Assembly (NCBI RefSeq): GCF_037943105.1
Contig: NZ_CP149803.1
Coordinates: forward strand, 2,083,501 to 2,147,500
Origin: Pseudomonas sp. TMP9
GTDB lineage: Bacteria; Pseudomonadota; Gammaproteobacteria; Pseudomonadales; Pseudomonadaceae
Direction: 5' to 3'
DNA length: 64,000 nt
The position numbers and the translations under genes were made by a program. How positions within the stretch are numbered: position 1 is the first letter of the stretch; each line of letters begins with the position of its first letter. Below the pieces are notes generated by a model that did no database searches, was not told the origin of the DNA, and was given only the letters and a program-made list of their open reading frames with translations. Below, one piece after another: positions 1-8,307 of the stretch.

Positions 1-183
1 CGCAACCGTCTGCAAACTTGGACGCAAAACAAAACCCTGCTTCTCATCACGCACCGCGCCTCCATGCTCAGCCTGGTTGATCGCCTGGTGGTATTGGACA
101 ACGGCCACATTGTTGCTGACGGCCCTAAAGATGCGGTGATTGAAGCGCTGCGCAAAGGTCGAGTTGGCCCCGCAGCGGTATAG
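1..183 (+). CDS. Type I secretion ABC transporter, C-terminal end (partial)
   Basis: Only the last 60 codons lie in the window; the gene starts upstream. The frame is open from base 1 to a TAG at 181-183. The peptide contains LLITHRASMLSLVDRLVVLD, the H-loop region (ITHR) and following strand of an ABC ATPase, then NGHIVADGP, the usual tail of bacteriocin/toxin exporters. The HlyD-type fusion gene follows almost at once, so this is inferred to be the inner-membrane ATPase of a type I secretion system, LapB-like if the next gene is LapC. Walker A, Walker B and membrane parts are outside the window. Confidence 0.85.
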   Translation, partial: RNRLQTWTQNKTLLLITHRASMLSLVDRLVVLDNGHIVADGPKDAVIEALRKGRVGPAAV

Positions 184-191
184 GAATGCTC

Positions 192-1550
192 ATGCCTATT
201 AGCCAATCAATTCGCAACTATTTCGCCAGCATGCGCCAGCGCAAGCAAGACACCGAGTTTATGCCGGAGGTCGACGGTGCCATTCTCGAAGACTCGCCGT
301 GGTTCACCCGCATCACTGTTTGGGTGGCCAGCGCATGCTTAATCACAGCACTGGTTTGGGCTAATTTTGCCGTATTAGAGGAAGTCACGACGGGTGAAGG
401 CAAAGCTATTCCTTCGAGCAAAATTCAGGTTATCCAAAACTTGGAAGGTGGCATCGTCAGCGAGATATTTGTCCGCGAGGGCCAGATTGTCGAGGTAGGC
501 GCAGTGCTCCTCCGCTTAGATGACACACGCTTTCTCTCCAATCGCGGTGAAGCTGAGGCCGATCGCTTGGCGCTGGTTGCGCGAGTGGAACGCCTGAGCG
601 CCGAAGCTGAGGGTCGTCCGTTAAGCATGCCAACGGATATCCTGCGCCTGGCTCCGCAGTTAGCTGAAGATGAGATGGCGCTTTATCAGTCTCGGCAGAA
701 TCGCCTAGAAAGTGAGCAGCGCACCTTGGGCGAGCAACTGCGGCAAAAGACCCAAGAGCTGGCCGAATTTAGCGCTAAGTCCCAGCAATATCGCGCAAGC
801 ATGGGCCTGCTGCAGCAGGAGCTGAATATGTCACAACCGCTGGTTGCCGCGGGTGCAATCTCCCAAGTAGAAATTCTTCGCCTACGCCGCAGTCTGGTGG
901 AGATACGTGGCTCGCTGAACGCCACCAACCTGGCAATCCCCAGAGCCGAGTCCGCGGTAGATGAAATCAAGAGCAAGGTGGAAGAGTCAGAATTGAGCTT
1001 TCGCTCAGATGCCTTTAAAGAGCTCAATGAGATCCGTACCGAACTGAAGAAAATCACCGCCAGCAGCGTGGCTATTGAGGATCGCGTTAGCCGCACGACC
1101 GTGGTGTCACCCGTACGCGGGATTATCAATCAACTCAAGGTCAATACCATTGGCGGCGTGGTCCAACCGGGCAGCGACATGCTGGAAATTGTCCCGCTGG
1201 ATGACAGCCTGCTGATCGAAGCAAAGGTGCGGCCACAAGATGTCGCCTTTCTTCATCCGGGGCAGAAGGCCATGGTCAAATTCACCGCGTATGACTTCAC
1301 CATCTACGGTGGCCTCAAGGCCAACCTTGAACTGATAAGCGCGGATACCATTACCGACAAAGAAGGCAACAGTTTCTACCTGATCCAGGTGCGCACGGAT
1401 AAAAGCCATCTGGGTAGCGTGGAACATCCGCTGCTACTTATGCCCGGCATGGTTGCCACGGTGGATATTATTACCGGCGAGAAAAGCGTTCTCGACTACC
1501 TACTCAAACCAGTCCTCAAGGCACGCTCAGAAGCCATGCGCGAACGCTGA
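192..1550 (+). CDS. lapC: HlyD-family periplasmic adaptor of type I secretion (LapC-like)
   Basis: Membrane fusion protein linking the inner-membrane ABC exporter to a TolC-like outer-membrane channel. It has 452 aa from ATG 192; the in-frame ATG at 186 is an alternative, but TAGGA at 181-185 is better spaced for 192. One N-terminal membrane segment lies near residues 40-60 (VWVASACLITALVWANFAV). A split lipoyl/barrel-sandwich half follows (IQNLEGGIVSEIFVREGQ), then a long alpha-helical hairpin at about residues 130-300. The second half (TTVVSPVRGIINQL) and a beta-barrel domain complete it. It starts 8 bases after the ATPase stop, so the two are co-transcribed. In P. fluorescens LapBCE exports the large adhesin LapA; no adhesin gene is visible here, so the Lap name is inferred from sequence style. 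Confidence 0.85.
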   Translation: MPISQSIRNYFASMRQRKQDTEFMPEVDGAILEDSPWFTRITVWVASACLITALVWANFAVLEEVTTGEGKAIPSSKIQVIQNLEGGIVSEIFVREGQIVEVGAVLLRLDDTRFLSNRGEAEADRLALVARVERLSAEAEGRPLSMPTDILRLAPQLAEDEMALYQSRQNRLESEQRTLGEQLRQKTQELAEFSAKSQQYRASMGLLQQELNMSQPLVAAGAISQVEILRLRRSLVEIRGSLNATNLAIPRAESAVDEIKSKVEESELSFRSDAFKELNEIRTELKKITASSVAIEDRVSRTTVVSPVRGIINQLKVNTIGGVVQPGSDMLEIVPLDDSLLIEAKVRPQDVAFLHPGQKAMVKFTAYDFTIYGGLKANLELISADTITDKEGNSFYLIQVRTDKSHLGSVEHPLLLMPGMVATVDIITGEKSVLDYLLKPVLKARSEAMRER

Positions 1551-1575
1551 AACACGTTGTTAGGCATCAGCATCT

Positions 1576-2190
1576 TCAGCTTAAAACATCTGACTGGCCA
1601 TGATTACGCTGGTAAGTGTGTTCGCCCATTGCCTCAATTTGCCCATCAATAAGCGCCTCGAACGGCGCCAGCAAGGCATCGAAGCGCTTGGGAGTTTCCA
1701 GCTCATTGAGCGCTGTAACAATCGCTTCCAGCGTTGAGAGCGCACCCGGCATGGGGGCTTTGCGTAAGCGATAGCGCGACTGGAGCCCCATCGCGAGCGT
1801 CACGCGCGGTAAGTTCGCCAGTAACGGGTTCAGGTGCAAAAGCTTGCGCGCTTTTCGCCAAGTGCCGTCTGGCACAACTAACAGCAAGGGTGCGTCGCTG
1901 CACTGCTCAACGAATGGCACCAAGGCTTGCGCCTGCTCGCCAGGAAAAAGCAGGCAGGCGTGATACCCAGGCGGCTGTAATAACGCCGGCAGTGAGTCAA
2001 ACACCTCACCCACCAGCAACTGGGCGTTACTCAAGCCAAGTGCTGCTAAGCGCGCGGTATTCAGTGCATGTTTGACTTCACTCGGATGCTGCAAAATCAA
2101 CACCCGCGTGCGGCTTGGCAAGCTTGGGATAAGGGCGCACAGGCAACGCGCAGCAGGACGAGCACAACGTGAGCAATGCGGGCGTGGCAT
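1576..2190 (-). CDS. DTW-domain tRNA-uridine aminocarboxypropyltransferase (TapT/YfiP type)
   Basis: The family transfers the aminocarboxypropyl group of SAM to uridine 47 of tRNA (acp3U). The 204-aa protein starts with a Cys-rich knuckle, HCSRCARPAARCLC, and carries HPSEVKHALNTARL and the family signature VPDGTWRKA (the D-x-T-W motif) near residue 125. The start at 2190 is preceded by GGAGACACCC; an upstream in-frame ATG at 2247 would add 19 residues that do not resemble the family. It converges with the secretion adaptor gene and has no operon partner. The family is clear; activity on tRNA is from family knowledge. Confidence 0.85.
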   Translation of the reverse strand: MPRPHCSRCARPAARCLCALIPSLPSRTRVLILQHPSEVKHALNTARLAALGLSNAQLLVGEVFDSLPALLQPPGYHACLLFPGEQAQALVPFVEQCSDAPLLLVVPDGTWRKARKLLHLNPLLANLPRVTLAMGLQSRYRLRKAPMPGALSTLEAIVTALNELETPKRFDALLAPFEALIDGQIEAMGEHTYQRNHGQSDVLS

Positions 2191-2227
2191 GGGTGTCTCC
2201 TTGGCCGCGCAGTGTGCCATAACCCAT

Positions 2228-2262
2228 AAAAAAACGGCTGACCTCACAAGTGAGCTGAGCCG
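2228..2262 (-). terminator. Rho-independent terminator of the aer/MCP gene
   Basis: Read on the minus strand, a 13-bp stem with one mismatch (CGGCTCAGCTCAC / GTGAGGTCAGCCG, 2-base loop) is followed by a run of seven Ts, 25 bases after the chemoreceptor stop. Confidence 0.8.
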
Positions 2263-2286
2263 ATCACTGCGCAGTTAAGCCTGCAC

Positions 2287-3528
2287 TCAGCGGTTGAAAC
2301 GCTCCGCTAGGCTGTGCAGATAATCTGCCATGTCTTCCAGCTCTTGACCGATCTGCGCGCCTTGGTGGGCCTGCTCAGCACTGCGGTCAGACAGCTGGGC
2401 AATTTGGGTGATCTGCCGGCTGATGTCCTCCGCTACATGGCTCTGCTCTTCGGATGCCGAGGCCATTTGCTGGCTCATCCCGGTAATCCGGCTGACTGCT
2501 TCGCTGATGCCCTGCAACGCGGTACGCACCGACTCCACACTCTCGACACTCTCTTTAGAAATTGCTTCCCCCTTGCCCGCCGTTACCACCGCACGCTCAG
2601 CGCCTGCACGCAGTGAGGAAATAATCTGATGGATCTGCTCAGTCGATTCCCGCGTACGCGAAGCCAGTGAGCGCACCTCATCGGCTACCACGGCAAAGCC
2701 TCGGCCTTGCTCACCGGCGCGGGCGGCTTCGATGGCGGCGTTGAGTGCCAGCAAGTTGGTCTGCTCGGCAATCGAGGTAATCACATCCGCTACGCTACCG
2801 ATTGATTGGGTGGAATTGGCCAGGTCATTTACAGCTTGGCCAATGTCCACCACCGCTTTGGCCATGTGGTGCATGGAATCCAGACTACCGCTGGCCAGCT
2901 GCAAACCCTGCTTGGCTAAGCGATCAGCCTCCTCCGCGGCATGCGAGGTGTCCTGCACGTTATGTGTAACTTCCTGAATAGTCGCAGCCATTTCGTTGAT
3001 AGCCGTCGCTGACTGATCCGTTTCACTGCGTTGCTGATCGAGCATTTGCGCACTGGAGCGTGACAGATCGGCAGAACGCGCCGCATGCTTCTTAACGTTA
3101 CTGCCCGCATCCTCAATGCGCGTCAGCGCGGTCTGTAAGCGCGCCTCTTCGCTGATCATCGCCATGTCCAGCAACGCCTGGGCGCCGCGATTGTCGGTAT
3201 AGGTCAGGGCGACTAAGGCACTGGTAAACGCCTTGGGATGCTCGGCAAGGGTGTTGCGAATCAGGCTGCGTCTTGCAGCAAGCTGATAGGAGCCGAGCAC
3301 AAATAACGTGATCAGCGTCAAGACCCATTGCCAAGGGTCGCTGAGCAATAACTCGGCGGCCAGCACAACTAAACCGGCCAAAATCAGCGGCCATGACTGG
3401 ACAATATCCAGCGTCCAGCTTTCTAGCCTGGCGACTGGTGGCTTACCTTCGCGTAAACGCGCATAGAGCTTTTCCGCCCGGCTTTTCTGCGCTTCATTAG
3501 GTAAAGAGCGTACCGACTCATAACTCAT
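2287..3528 (-). CDS. aer: Aerotaxis receptor Aer, C-terminal signalling part, out of frame with its PAS domain
   Basis: Methyl-accepting chemotaxis signalling part of Aer (413 aa from the ATG at 3528; the frame stays open back to 3552). After YESVRS it has two hydrophobic segments (about residues 45-85, [18 protein letters not shown] and [14 protein letters not shown]). A HAMP-like linker and a long coiled coil follow. The CheA/CheW-contacting hairpin tip, [20 protein letters not shown] followed by [14 protein letters not shown], is canonical, so this half is intact. In Pseudomonas the PAS domain and this part are one protein of about 520 aa. Here the PAS frame stops at 3518, and removing 7 bases restores one continuous Aer reading GYESVRS. 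The ATG at 3528 overlaps the PAS stop, so this half may be made by translational coupling as a separate membrane protein, or the gene may be off. It is followed by a terminator. Confidence 0.85.
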   Translation of the reverse strand: MSYESVRSLPNEAQKSRAEKLYARLREGKPPVARLESWTLDIVQSWPLILAGLVVLAAELLLSDPWQWVLTLITLFVLGSYQLAARRSLIRNTLAEHPKAFTSALVALTYTDNRGAQALLDMAMISEEARLQTALTRIEDAGSNVKKHAARSADLSRSSAQMLDQQRSETDQSATAINEMAATIQEVTHNVQDTSHAAEEADRLAKQGLQLASGSLDSMHHMAKAVVDIGQAVNDLANSTQSIGSVADVITSIAEQTNLLALNAAIEAARAGEQGRGFAVVADEVRSLASRTRESTEQIHQIISSLRAGAERAVVTAGKGEAISKESVESVESVRTALQGISEAVSRITGMSQQMASASEEQSHVAEDISRQITQIAQLSDRSAEQAHQGAQIGQELEDMADYLHSLAERFNR

Positions 3529-3531
3529 AAC
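3516..3531 (-). repeat. 7-bp tandem duplication splitting aer
   Basis: The plus strand reads actcata-actcata-ac (minus strand GTTATGAGTTATGAGT): two copies of a 7-mer plus two bases of a third. A single copy would join the PAS and MCP frames. Because 7 is not a multiple of 3, the second copy puts a TGA in the PAS frame and an ATG in the MCP frame. Confidence 0.9.
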
Positions 3532-3859
3532 CGCACACGCGCTCATTCTCATAAATCGGCGTTACATAGGCGTTTACCCAGTAGTAATCGCCGTTTTTTG
3601 AGCGGTTTTTGATGATCCCCATCCAAGGCTTGCCCTGCTTGATGGTTTCCCACATGTGGCTAAAAACGGCAGGCGGCATATCCGGGTGGCGAACCAAATT
3701 ATGTGGCTGGCCGATCAGTTCCTCACGCGAAAAACCACTGATTTCGACAAAAGCATCATTGCAGTAGGTAATAACGCTATTGATATCAGTGGTGGAGATC
3801 AGACGATCTTTCTCCGGGAAGGTTTTTTCCCGCTGAGTAACTGGGAGGTTGTTGCGCAT
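3518..3859 (-). CDS. aer: Aerotaxis receptor Aer, N-terminal PAS part, truncated by a frameshift
   Basis: 113 aa: the PAS sensor domain of Aer, which binds FAD in the family and reads the redox state of the respiratory chain. Visible PAS landmarks are [35 protein letters not shown], the helix around [11 protein letters not shown] and [20 protein letters not shown]. The start at 3859 ([11 protein letters not shown]) matches the usual Aer beginning; an upstream ATG at 3910 would add 17 unlike residues. The frame ends in GYEL-stop exactly where Aer should continue GYESVR, owing to a 7-bp duplication. As it stands the product is a soluble PAS domain with no transmitter. This could be a real inactivating or phase-variable mutation, a split but co-expressed receptor, or a sequencing error. 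Confidence 0.8.
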   Translation of the reverse strand: MRNNLPVTQREKTFPEKDRLISTTDINSVITYCNDAFVEISGFSREELIGQPHNLVRHPDMPPAVFSHMWETIKQGKPWMGIIKNRSKNGDYYWVNAYVTPIYENERVCGYEL

Positions 3860-4050
3860 GTGGGTTATCCCTGCCTGGTTTTGTGTGACCGTATGTGTGC
3901 TATCAAGCATAGCAGTGGACGGGGACAGGGCTTGGTTACTTGCATTGCTGCAGCAAATGCCGCAACCGGCCGTGCATTACGCAAAGTCGGCCAGAACAAA
4001 AAACAGGGACTAAAGGTGCGTGCAAGTGCTTATCAGCGCATGGCTAAACC

Positions 4051-4071
4051 GGCTGCGCGGGGCACGCAGCC
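4051..4071 (-). other. Hairpin downstream of the 44-aa ORF
   Basis: A perfect 7-bp stem (GGCTGCG / CGCAGCC, 7-base loop) 26 bases past the stop of the small ORF. No T-run follows on either strand, so it may be a processing or stability element rather than a terminator. No gene is seen between it and the aer start. Confidence 0.4.
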
Positions 4072-4096
4072 TGTTCAGCTAAGCGTCTGCGTCCAA

Positions 4097-4231
4097 TCAA
4101 CGACGCCGGCGACCTGCTGGCTGGGGTGCTGGCTTGTCGTTGCGGATAGGGATGGGTTGCAGTGTTGGCGGCTCACGCAGGCCGAGTGCAACCAGTAGGT
4201 CATGCAGAGCATTCTGTAATTTGGCATTCAT
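4097..4231 (-). CDS. Small basic, proline-rich protein of 44 aa (possibly PA1414 family)
   Basis: Starts ATG at 4231 with GGAGG about 9 bases upstream and ends TGA at 4097. The peptide begins MNAKLQNALHDLLVALGL, an amphipathic helix, and continues with a Pro-rich stretch (EPPTLQPIPIRNDKPAP) and a basic end (GRRRR). The strong ribosome site and the helix-plus-basic-tail pattern argue for a real gene. From memory it resembles the short Pseudomonas PA1414 family, whose P. aeruginosa locus is linked to an oxygen-responsive small RNA; I cannot verify this. It sits between aer and a TonB receptor gene. No ANR box is visible upstream, only a 6-bp dyad at 4262-4279. Function unknown. Confidence 0.6.
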   Translation of the reverse strand: MNAKLQNALHDLLVALGLREPPTLQPIPIRNDKPAPQPAGRRRR

Positions 4232-4261
4232 AAAAAGTAGCCTCCAACCCATATCATTGAA

Positions 4262-4279
4262 CAGATGCTTAACCATCTG
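4262..4279. promoter_or_regulatory. Small inverted repeat upstream of the 44-aa ORF
   Basis: CAGATG-CTTAAC-CATCTG, a perfect 6-bp dyad with a 6-base spacer, 31 bases upstream of the start at 4231. It could be an operator or a 5' leader hairpin. No known binding consensus is recognised. Confidence 0.3.
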
Positions 4280-4331
4280 GCTTTATCTTAGCCTAGGCGG
4301 GTCGAACTAGCGCCCGCTTCATCGTTACAGA

Positions 4332-6371
4332 CTAAAACAGTACACGAAGCCCGGCATACAGCGTGCGCCCCGGCCCTGGCTCAAAATAACGATCTCTAAC
4401 GGCGTTGATCCGCAAGTTGTCGAAATATTCACGGCCCAGCAGGTTATCGATACCCAAATAGGGTTCCAAGCTTTGCTCGCCGAACTGCACGCGCTTGCCC
4501 ATACGCAAGTTGAGCAACGCATAGCCTGGGGCTGACTGGGTATTGGCATCATTGGCGTACACCCGCGCCTGAGCCGTAACCCCCACGCGCACGTAACCGC
4601 CTTGGTGCTCATAGGCCAATTCGCTGAATAGGCTATGCCGCGGGATACCTGGGGTTTGCCTGCCTGAAAAATCGTCACTTTGGGTTTGATACTGCGTATA
4701 CCGGTAGCGGTTAGCGGCATACGCCATGGACCAACGCCAGGCGTCGGTCACCTGCCAGCCCAGGCTCAACTCCAGACCATCGCGGCGCGACTGCCCAGCA
4801 TTGCGATAGAAGCTTCGTCCGGGTTGCGCATCCAAACTGAATGCTACCAGTTCTTCCTCCAAATCAATCTGGTAAAGCGCTGCGGCATACCGCAGTGCGG
4901 GCCATTCACCTTTGATACCCAGCTCACGACTGAAGGCTTCGGCAGGTTGCAACGCTGCATTAAATCCGCCCCCTTGAGGGTCAGCCAGCTCACTGATGGT
5001 TGGCGTCTCGAATGAAGTCGCCACACGCGTATAGACCGACTGCTGTGGCGTCAGGCGATAACTTAGGCCAGCGCTGTAGTTCCAATTTTCCAGGTTACGC
5101 GAGCCTGAATCATCGCGACTGTCAGCCAGATAAAGGTCATTCACGGCCAGTCGTACGTGGTCATAGCGCAGACCCAGGGTGGCCTGCCATCGCTCACTGA
5201 GGTCGATTTGGTCTTCGACAAACAACCCCTGGCTGAGCGCTGACTCATCCTGCTGCTGACGTGACGGGCCACGCTCACCGGTTAGGTTGTCATACCGACG
5301 CCGATCATCGCGCTGCGCCTCCAAGTCAAAACCGCTGGTGATTTTATGGAGTAAGCCGGCTAACTCACGGTGGTGGCTGTATTGCCCGCCAATGCCGACA
5401 AAATAACGATCAAAGGTTGTCTGTCCACTCGTTTCAAAGCCCAATCGATTACCGAACTTGCGATGACCAACATAGCTGCGCAACTGGTACTGATCGGCCC
5501 CTGTGGCGTAACCATCCCAGACCAACGCCAAACGTTGCTGACGAATATACTCATCGGCGTCGAAAGATAAATTCGGCGCAGCAGCCTGGCGACGATCGTC
5601 GTCAACTTGGGCCGCTGTCAAACCGCCAGGATCTTCCGCGCGGTTATCGATGGCATTAAAACTCAAACGTAAACGGCCTGTCGGCGCATACCAACCCAGC
5701 TTGCCCGTCACGCTGTTGGTCTGCGCTCGGCTGTGCTCGCGATAGCCGTCGAGGGTGGTGCTGTTAAAGGCCAGTAGCCCGCCGAAATCACCCTCACTGC
5801 CGCCCATCTCAACGCGTGTGCGCTGGTAACCCAGGCTTGCTGTGCTGACATCCAGTTGCATTGAGGGCAAAGCCGGTGGCTCGCGGGTTTCGATCGCCAG
5901 CACACCGCCGGCAGCATTGCCATACAGCACCGAGGCCGGCCCACGTAAGACCTCCATGCGCTCGACCAAACCAAGATCAAGCCCGTCGAGTTCAGTTTGC
6001 CCATCAGGCATGGTTAAAGGCACACCATCAACCAGCACGCGAATGCCCCGCACACCGAAATTACCCCGCGCGCCGAACCCACGAATCGAGGGCCGCAAGC
6101 CTTGAGCCACGTTGTAACGGTTGAGGCTGAACACCCCTGGCACGCGAGCTAGCAAAGCATCAAGGGCGAGATTTTGTTCACCCGGCGCACTGCCCGCTTC
6201 AACCACTGTCACCGCAGCCGGTGTGCTCAACCAGCGCACGTTACTGCGTGGGCTAGTGATCAAGAGCGGAGCCAGCTCAACAGCAGTTTCTTCAGCCTCG
6301 GCCGCCAGTAATGTGCGGTTATCTGCGAGTAACCATAGGCAGGCGGACGCGACAGCGAAGGATAGGCGCAT
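4332..6371 (-). CDS. TonB-dependent outer-membrane receptor
   Basis: 679-aa outer-membrane importer. A signal peptide (about residues 1-23, cut near LLAAEA) precedes a TonB-box-like ELAPLLITSP. The plug domain spans about residues 45-160 (IRGFGARGNFGVRGIRVLVD, VERMEVLRGPASVLYGNAAG), then a 22-strand-type barrel ends in the C-terminal signature FEPGPGRTLYAGLRVLF with terminal Phe. Such receptors take up ferric chelates, haem, cobalamin or other scarce ligands; the substrate cannot be read from sequence. The start codon is 5 bases after the aceK stop, so it is probably co-transcribed with aceK, an unusual pairing. No Fur box or cobalamin riboswitch is seen, and there is no room for a separate promoter except inside aceK. 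Confidence 0.9.
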   Translation of the reverse strand: MRLSFAVASACLWLLADNRTLLAAEAEETAVELAPLLITSPRSNVRWLSTPAAVTVVEAGSAPGEQNLALDALLARVPGVFSLNRYNVAQGLRPSIRGFGARGNFGVRGIRVLVDGVPLTMPDGQTELDGLDLGLVERMEVLRGPASVLYGNAAGGVLAIETREPPALPSMQLDVSTASLGYQRTRVEMGGSEGDFGGLLAFNSTTLDGYREHSRAQTNSVTGKLGWYAPTGRLRLSFNAIDNRAEDPGGLTAAQVDDDRRQAAAPNLSFDADEYIRQQRLALVWDGYATGADQYQLRSYVGHRKFGNRLGFETSGQTTFDRYFVGIGGQYSHHRELAGLLHKITSGFDLEAQRDDRRRYDNLTGERGPSRQQQDESALSQGLFVEDQIDLSERWQATLGLRYDHVRLAVNDLYLADSRDDSGSRNLENWNYSAGLSYRLTPQQSVYTRVATSFETPTISELADPQGGGFNAALQPAEAFSRELGIKGEWPALRYAAALYQIDLEEELVAFSLDAQPGRSFYRNAGQSRRDGLELSLGWQVTDAWRWSMAYAANRYRYTQYQTQSDDFSGRQTPGIPRHSLFSELAYEHQGGYVRVGVTAQARVYANDANTQSAPGYALLNLRMGKRVQFGEQSLEPYLGIDNLLGREYFDNLRINAVRDRYFEPGPGRTLYAGLRVLF

Positions 6372-6376
6372 GCGGC

Positions 6377-8107
6377 TTAATACTCCCTGTCGGCTTGGTC
6401 TTTACGCCGATAGGGGAACACATCGATTACCTTGCCGGCGCGAATAGCGTCTTGCAGGCTTTTCCAGTAGTCGGCGTCATACAGCTCGCCATGCAGCTCA
6501 TTGAATAATGAGCGCTGCTGCTTATCCGCAAACAGAAACGGCGGAAATTCCTCAGGGAATACATCCAGCGGCGCCACCGAATACCAAGGCTCGGAAGACA
6601 TTTCATCCTCGGGATAGCGCGCCTGAGGAATGCGGCGGAAGTTGGCTTCGGTGAGGAAGCAAATTTCGTCATAGTCGTAGAACACCACACGACCGTGTCG
6701 GGTCACGCCGAAATTCTTCAGCAGCATGTCACCTGGGAAGATATTCGCTGCTGCCAATTGCTTAATGGCCAAGCCATAGTCGTCGAGCGCGTCACGCACC
6801 TGAGCTTCACTGGCGCTCTCCACATACAGGTTCAGCGGCGTCATGCGCCGCTCAGTCCAGCAGTGACGGACCAGCACGGTGTCGCCATTAACTTCAACAG
6901 TGGACGGCGCGACCTCCAGCAACTCGGCCAAACATTGCGGATCAAATTTGCTTAACGGGAAGCGGAAGTCAGCAAATTCCTGGGTATCCGCCATGCGTCC
7001 GACCCGGTCGACTGTTTTCACCAAGCGGTACTTCTCAATCACCGTATTGCGGTCAACGTTTTTAGACGGCGAGAAGCGGTCTTTGATGATTTTGAAAACA
7101 GTATTGAATCCCGGCAGGGTGAACACGCTCATGACCATACCGCGCACACCAGGTGCCATTACAAACTGGTCATTGGTGGTGGCTAGGTGGTTGATCAACG
7201 AGCGGTAGAACTCTGATTTACCGTGCTTGTAGAATCCGATTGAGGTGTACAGCTCGGCGATGTGTTTGCCCGGCAGAATGCGCCTGAGGAAGCCAACAAA
7301 TTCCGCCGGGTAACCGACTCGCACCATGAAGTAGGAACGGGTAAAGGAGAAGATGATCGACACTTCCGCTTCATCGGTAATCAGCGCATCAATCTGGATG
7401 CCCTGCCCTTCGCGGTGTAACAGCGGAATCACCAACGGCCATTGCTCATCAAGGGTGTAAATGCGCCCCACCAAATACGCGCCTTTGTTGCGATACAAAC
7501 GTGAGGCAAACAACTCAATGCGCAGGGCCGGGTCTTTGCACACCCAATCGGGCAGGCTTTCGCGCAACTGTTTGAGCAAACGATCCAGATCACGCTGCAG
7601 GTTTTCATAGCCCACTTCGAAGCTAAAATCCTCAAAAATCTGCCGCAGGGCTTTTTCAACATCGCCTTTGGGCTCGTACAAACGGATTTGCGGTGTACGC
7701 GCATTAACCCGCAGCGCCGGGCGGGTGGTGTGGATAAACATGCAGCCATCATTGATTTGGTCATGGCTGAACAACCCGCAAAAAATCGAGTTAAACCACG
7801 TTTCTGCCAGTTCATCGTCGTCGCGTAGGTTAATCAAAGCAATATAGGCCGACTTAACCAGCGGCCACTGCTGCACATCCAGTAGTAGCTGAGCCTCATA
7901 GGCTTTGCGTAAGCGTTCGCTGACCGCATTCACGCTCGCTTCATACAGTGCAATACGCGCCGCTGATGCGTCCTGAATTTCCTGCCACTGCGCCTGTTCG
8001 AATCGCACGCGCGCGCCGTTGGTAATCTGCCGAAACTGCTCACGGTAATCATCGAAGCCTTCGAGGATAAGCGCGGCAATCGCGCTGGCTGGCCATTGCT
8101 GTGGCAT
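6377..8107 (-). CDS. aceK: Isocitrate dehydrogenase kinase/phosphatase AceK
   Basis: Bifunctional enzyme that phosphorylates and dephosphorylates isocitrate dehydrogenase, directing carbon to the glyoxylate shunt on acetate. It has 576 aa, the usual length. The ATG at 8107 has AAGGGG upstream; the frame extends to 8167, but those 20 residues are not family-like. Visible features include the N-terminal helical regulatory region ([18 protein letters not shown]), the kinase core with [20 protein letters not shown] (ATP-binding, Lys) and the catalytic segment [20 protein letters not shown] followed by DYDE. No aceA or aceB is adjacent, as is usual in Pseudomonas. It is divergent from the EamA permease gene. 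Confidence 0.97.
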   Translation of the reverse strand: MPQQWPASAIAALILEGFDDYREQFRQITNGARVRFEQAQWQEIQDASAARIALYEASVNAVSERLRKAYEAQLLLDVQQWPLVKSAYIALINLRDDDELAETWFNSIFCGLFSHDQINDGCMFIHTTRPALRVNARTPQIRLYEPKGDVEKALRQIFEDFSFEVGYENLQRDLDRLLKQLRESLPDWVCKDPALRIELFASRLYRNKGAYLVGRIYTLDEQWPLVIPLLHREGQGIQIDALITDEAEVSIIFSFTRSYFMVRVGYPAEFVGFLRRILPGKHIAELYTSIGFYKHGKSEFYRSLINHLATTNDQFVMAPGVRGMVMSVFTLPGFNTVFKIIKDRFSPSKNVDRNTVIEKYRLVKTVDRVGRMADTQEFADFRFPLSKFDPQCLAELLEVAPSTVEVNGDTVLVRHCWTERRMTPLNLYVESASEAQVRDALDDYGLAIKQLAAANIFPGDMLLKNFGVTRHGRVVFYDYDEICFLTEANFRRIPQARYPEDEMSSEPWYSVAPLDVFPEEFPPFLFADKQQRSLFNELHGELYDADYWKSLQDAIRAGKVIDVFPYRRKDQADREY

Positions 8108-8307
8108 AAACAAACCCCTTCGGATAACTGCAGTTAATCGGTTGAGCTTATCCAGTGACCGCCGCAAGTAAAAGCCAGCAATGCATGGATAGGCATTTAT
8201 CTAAGCTCAAATCGTTACCCCGCATGTGCCATAACCTGTATTGCGAATTGCCTTGGCGCGCCAGCCCGGCAACACTGCTCAACCTTTTAAAGCCTGTGGA
8301 GGCCGCT

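Noticed and set aside
686..1129. 147-codon frame antisense to the secretion adaptor
   Set aside because: A shadow frame: the adaptor coding sequence explains its openness, and its Ser/Arg-rich translation is typical of antisense reads.
3656..4198. 180-codon open frame on the plus strand opposite aer
   Set aside because: It runs antisense to the PAS domain, has no ribosome site and no domain-like pattern.
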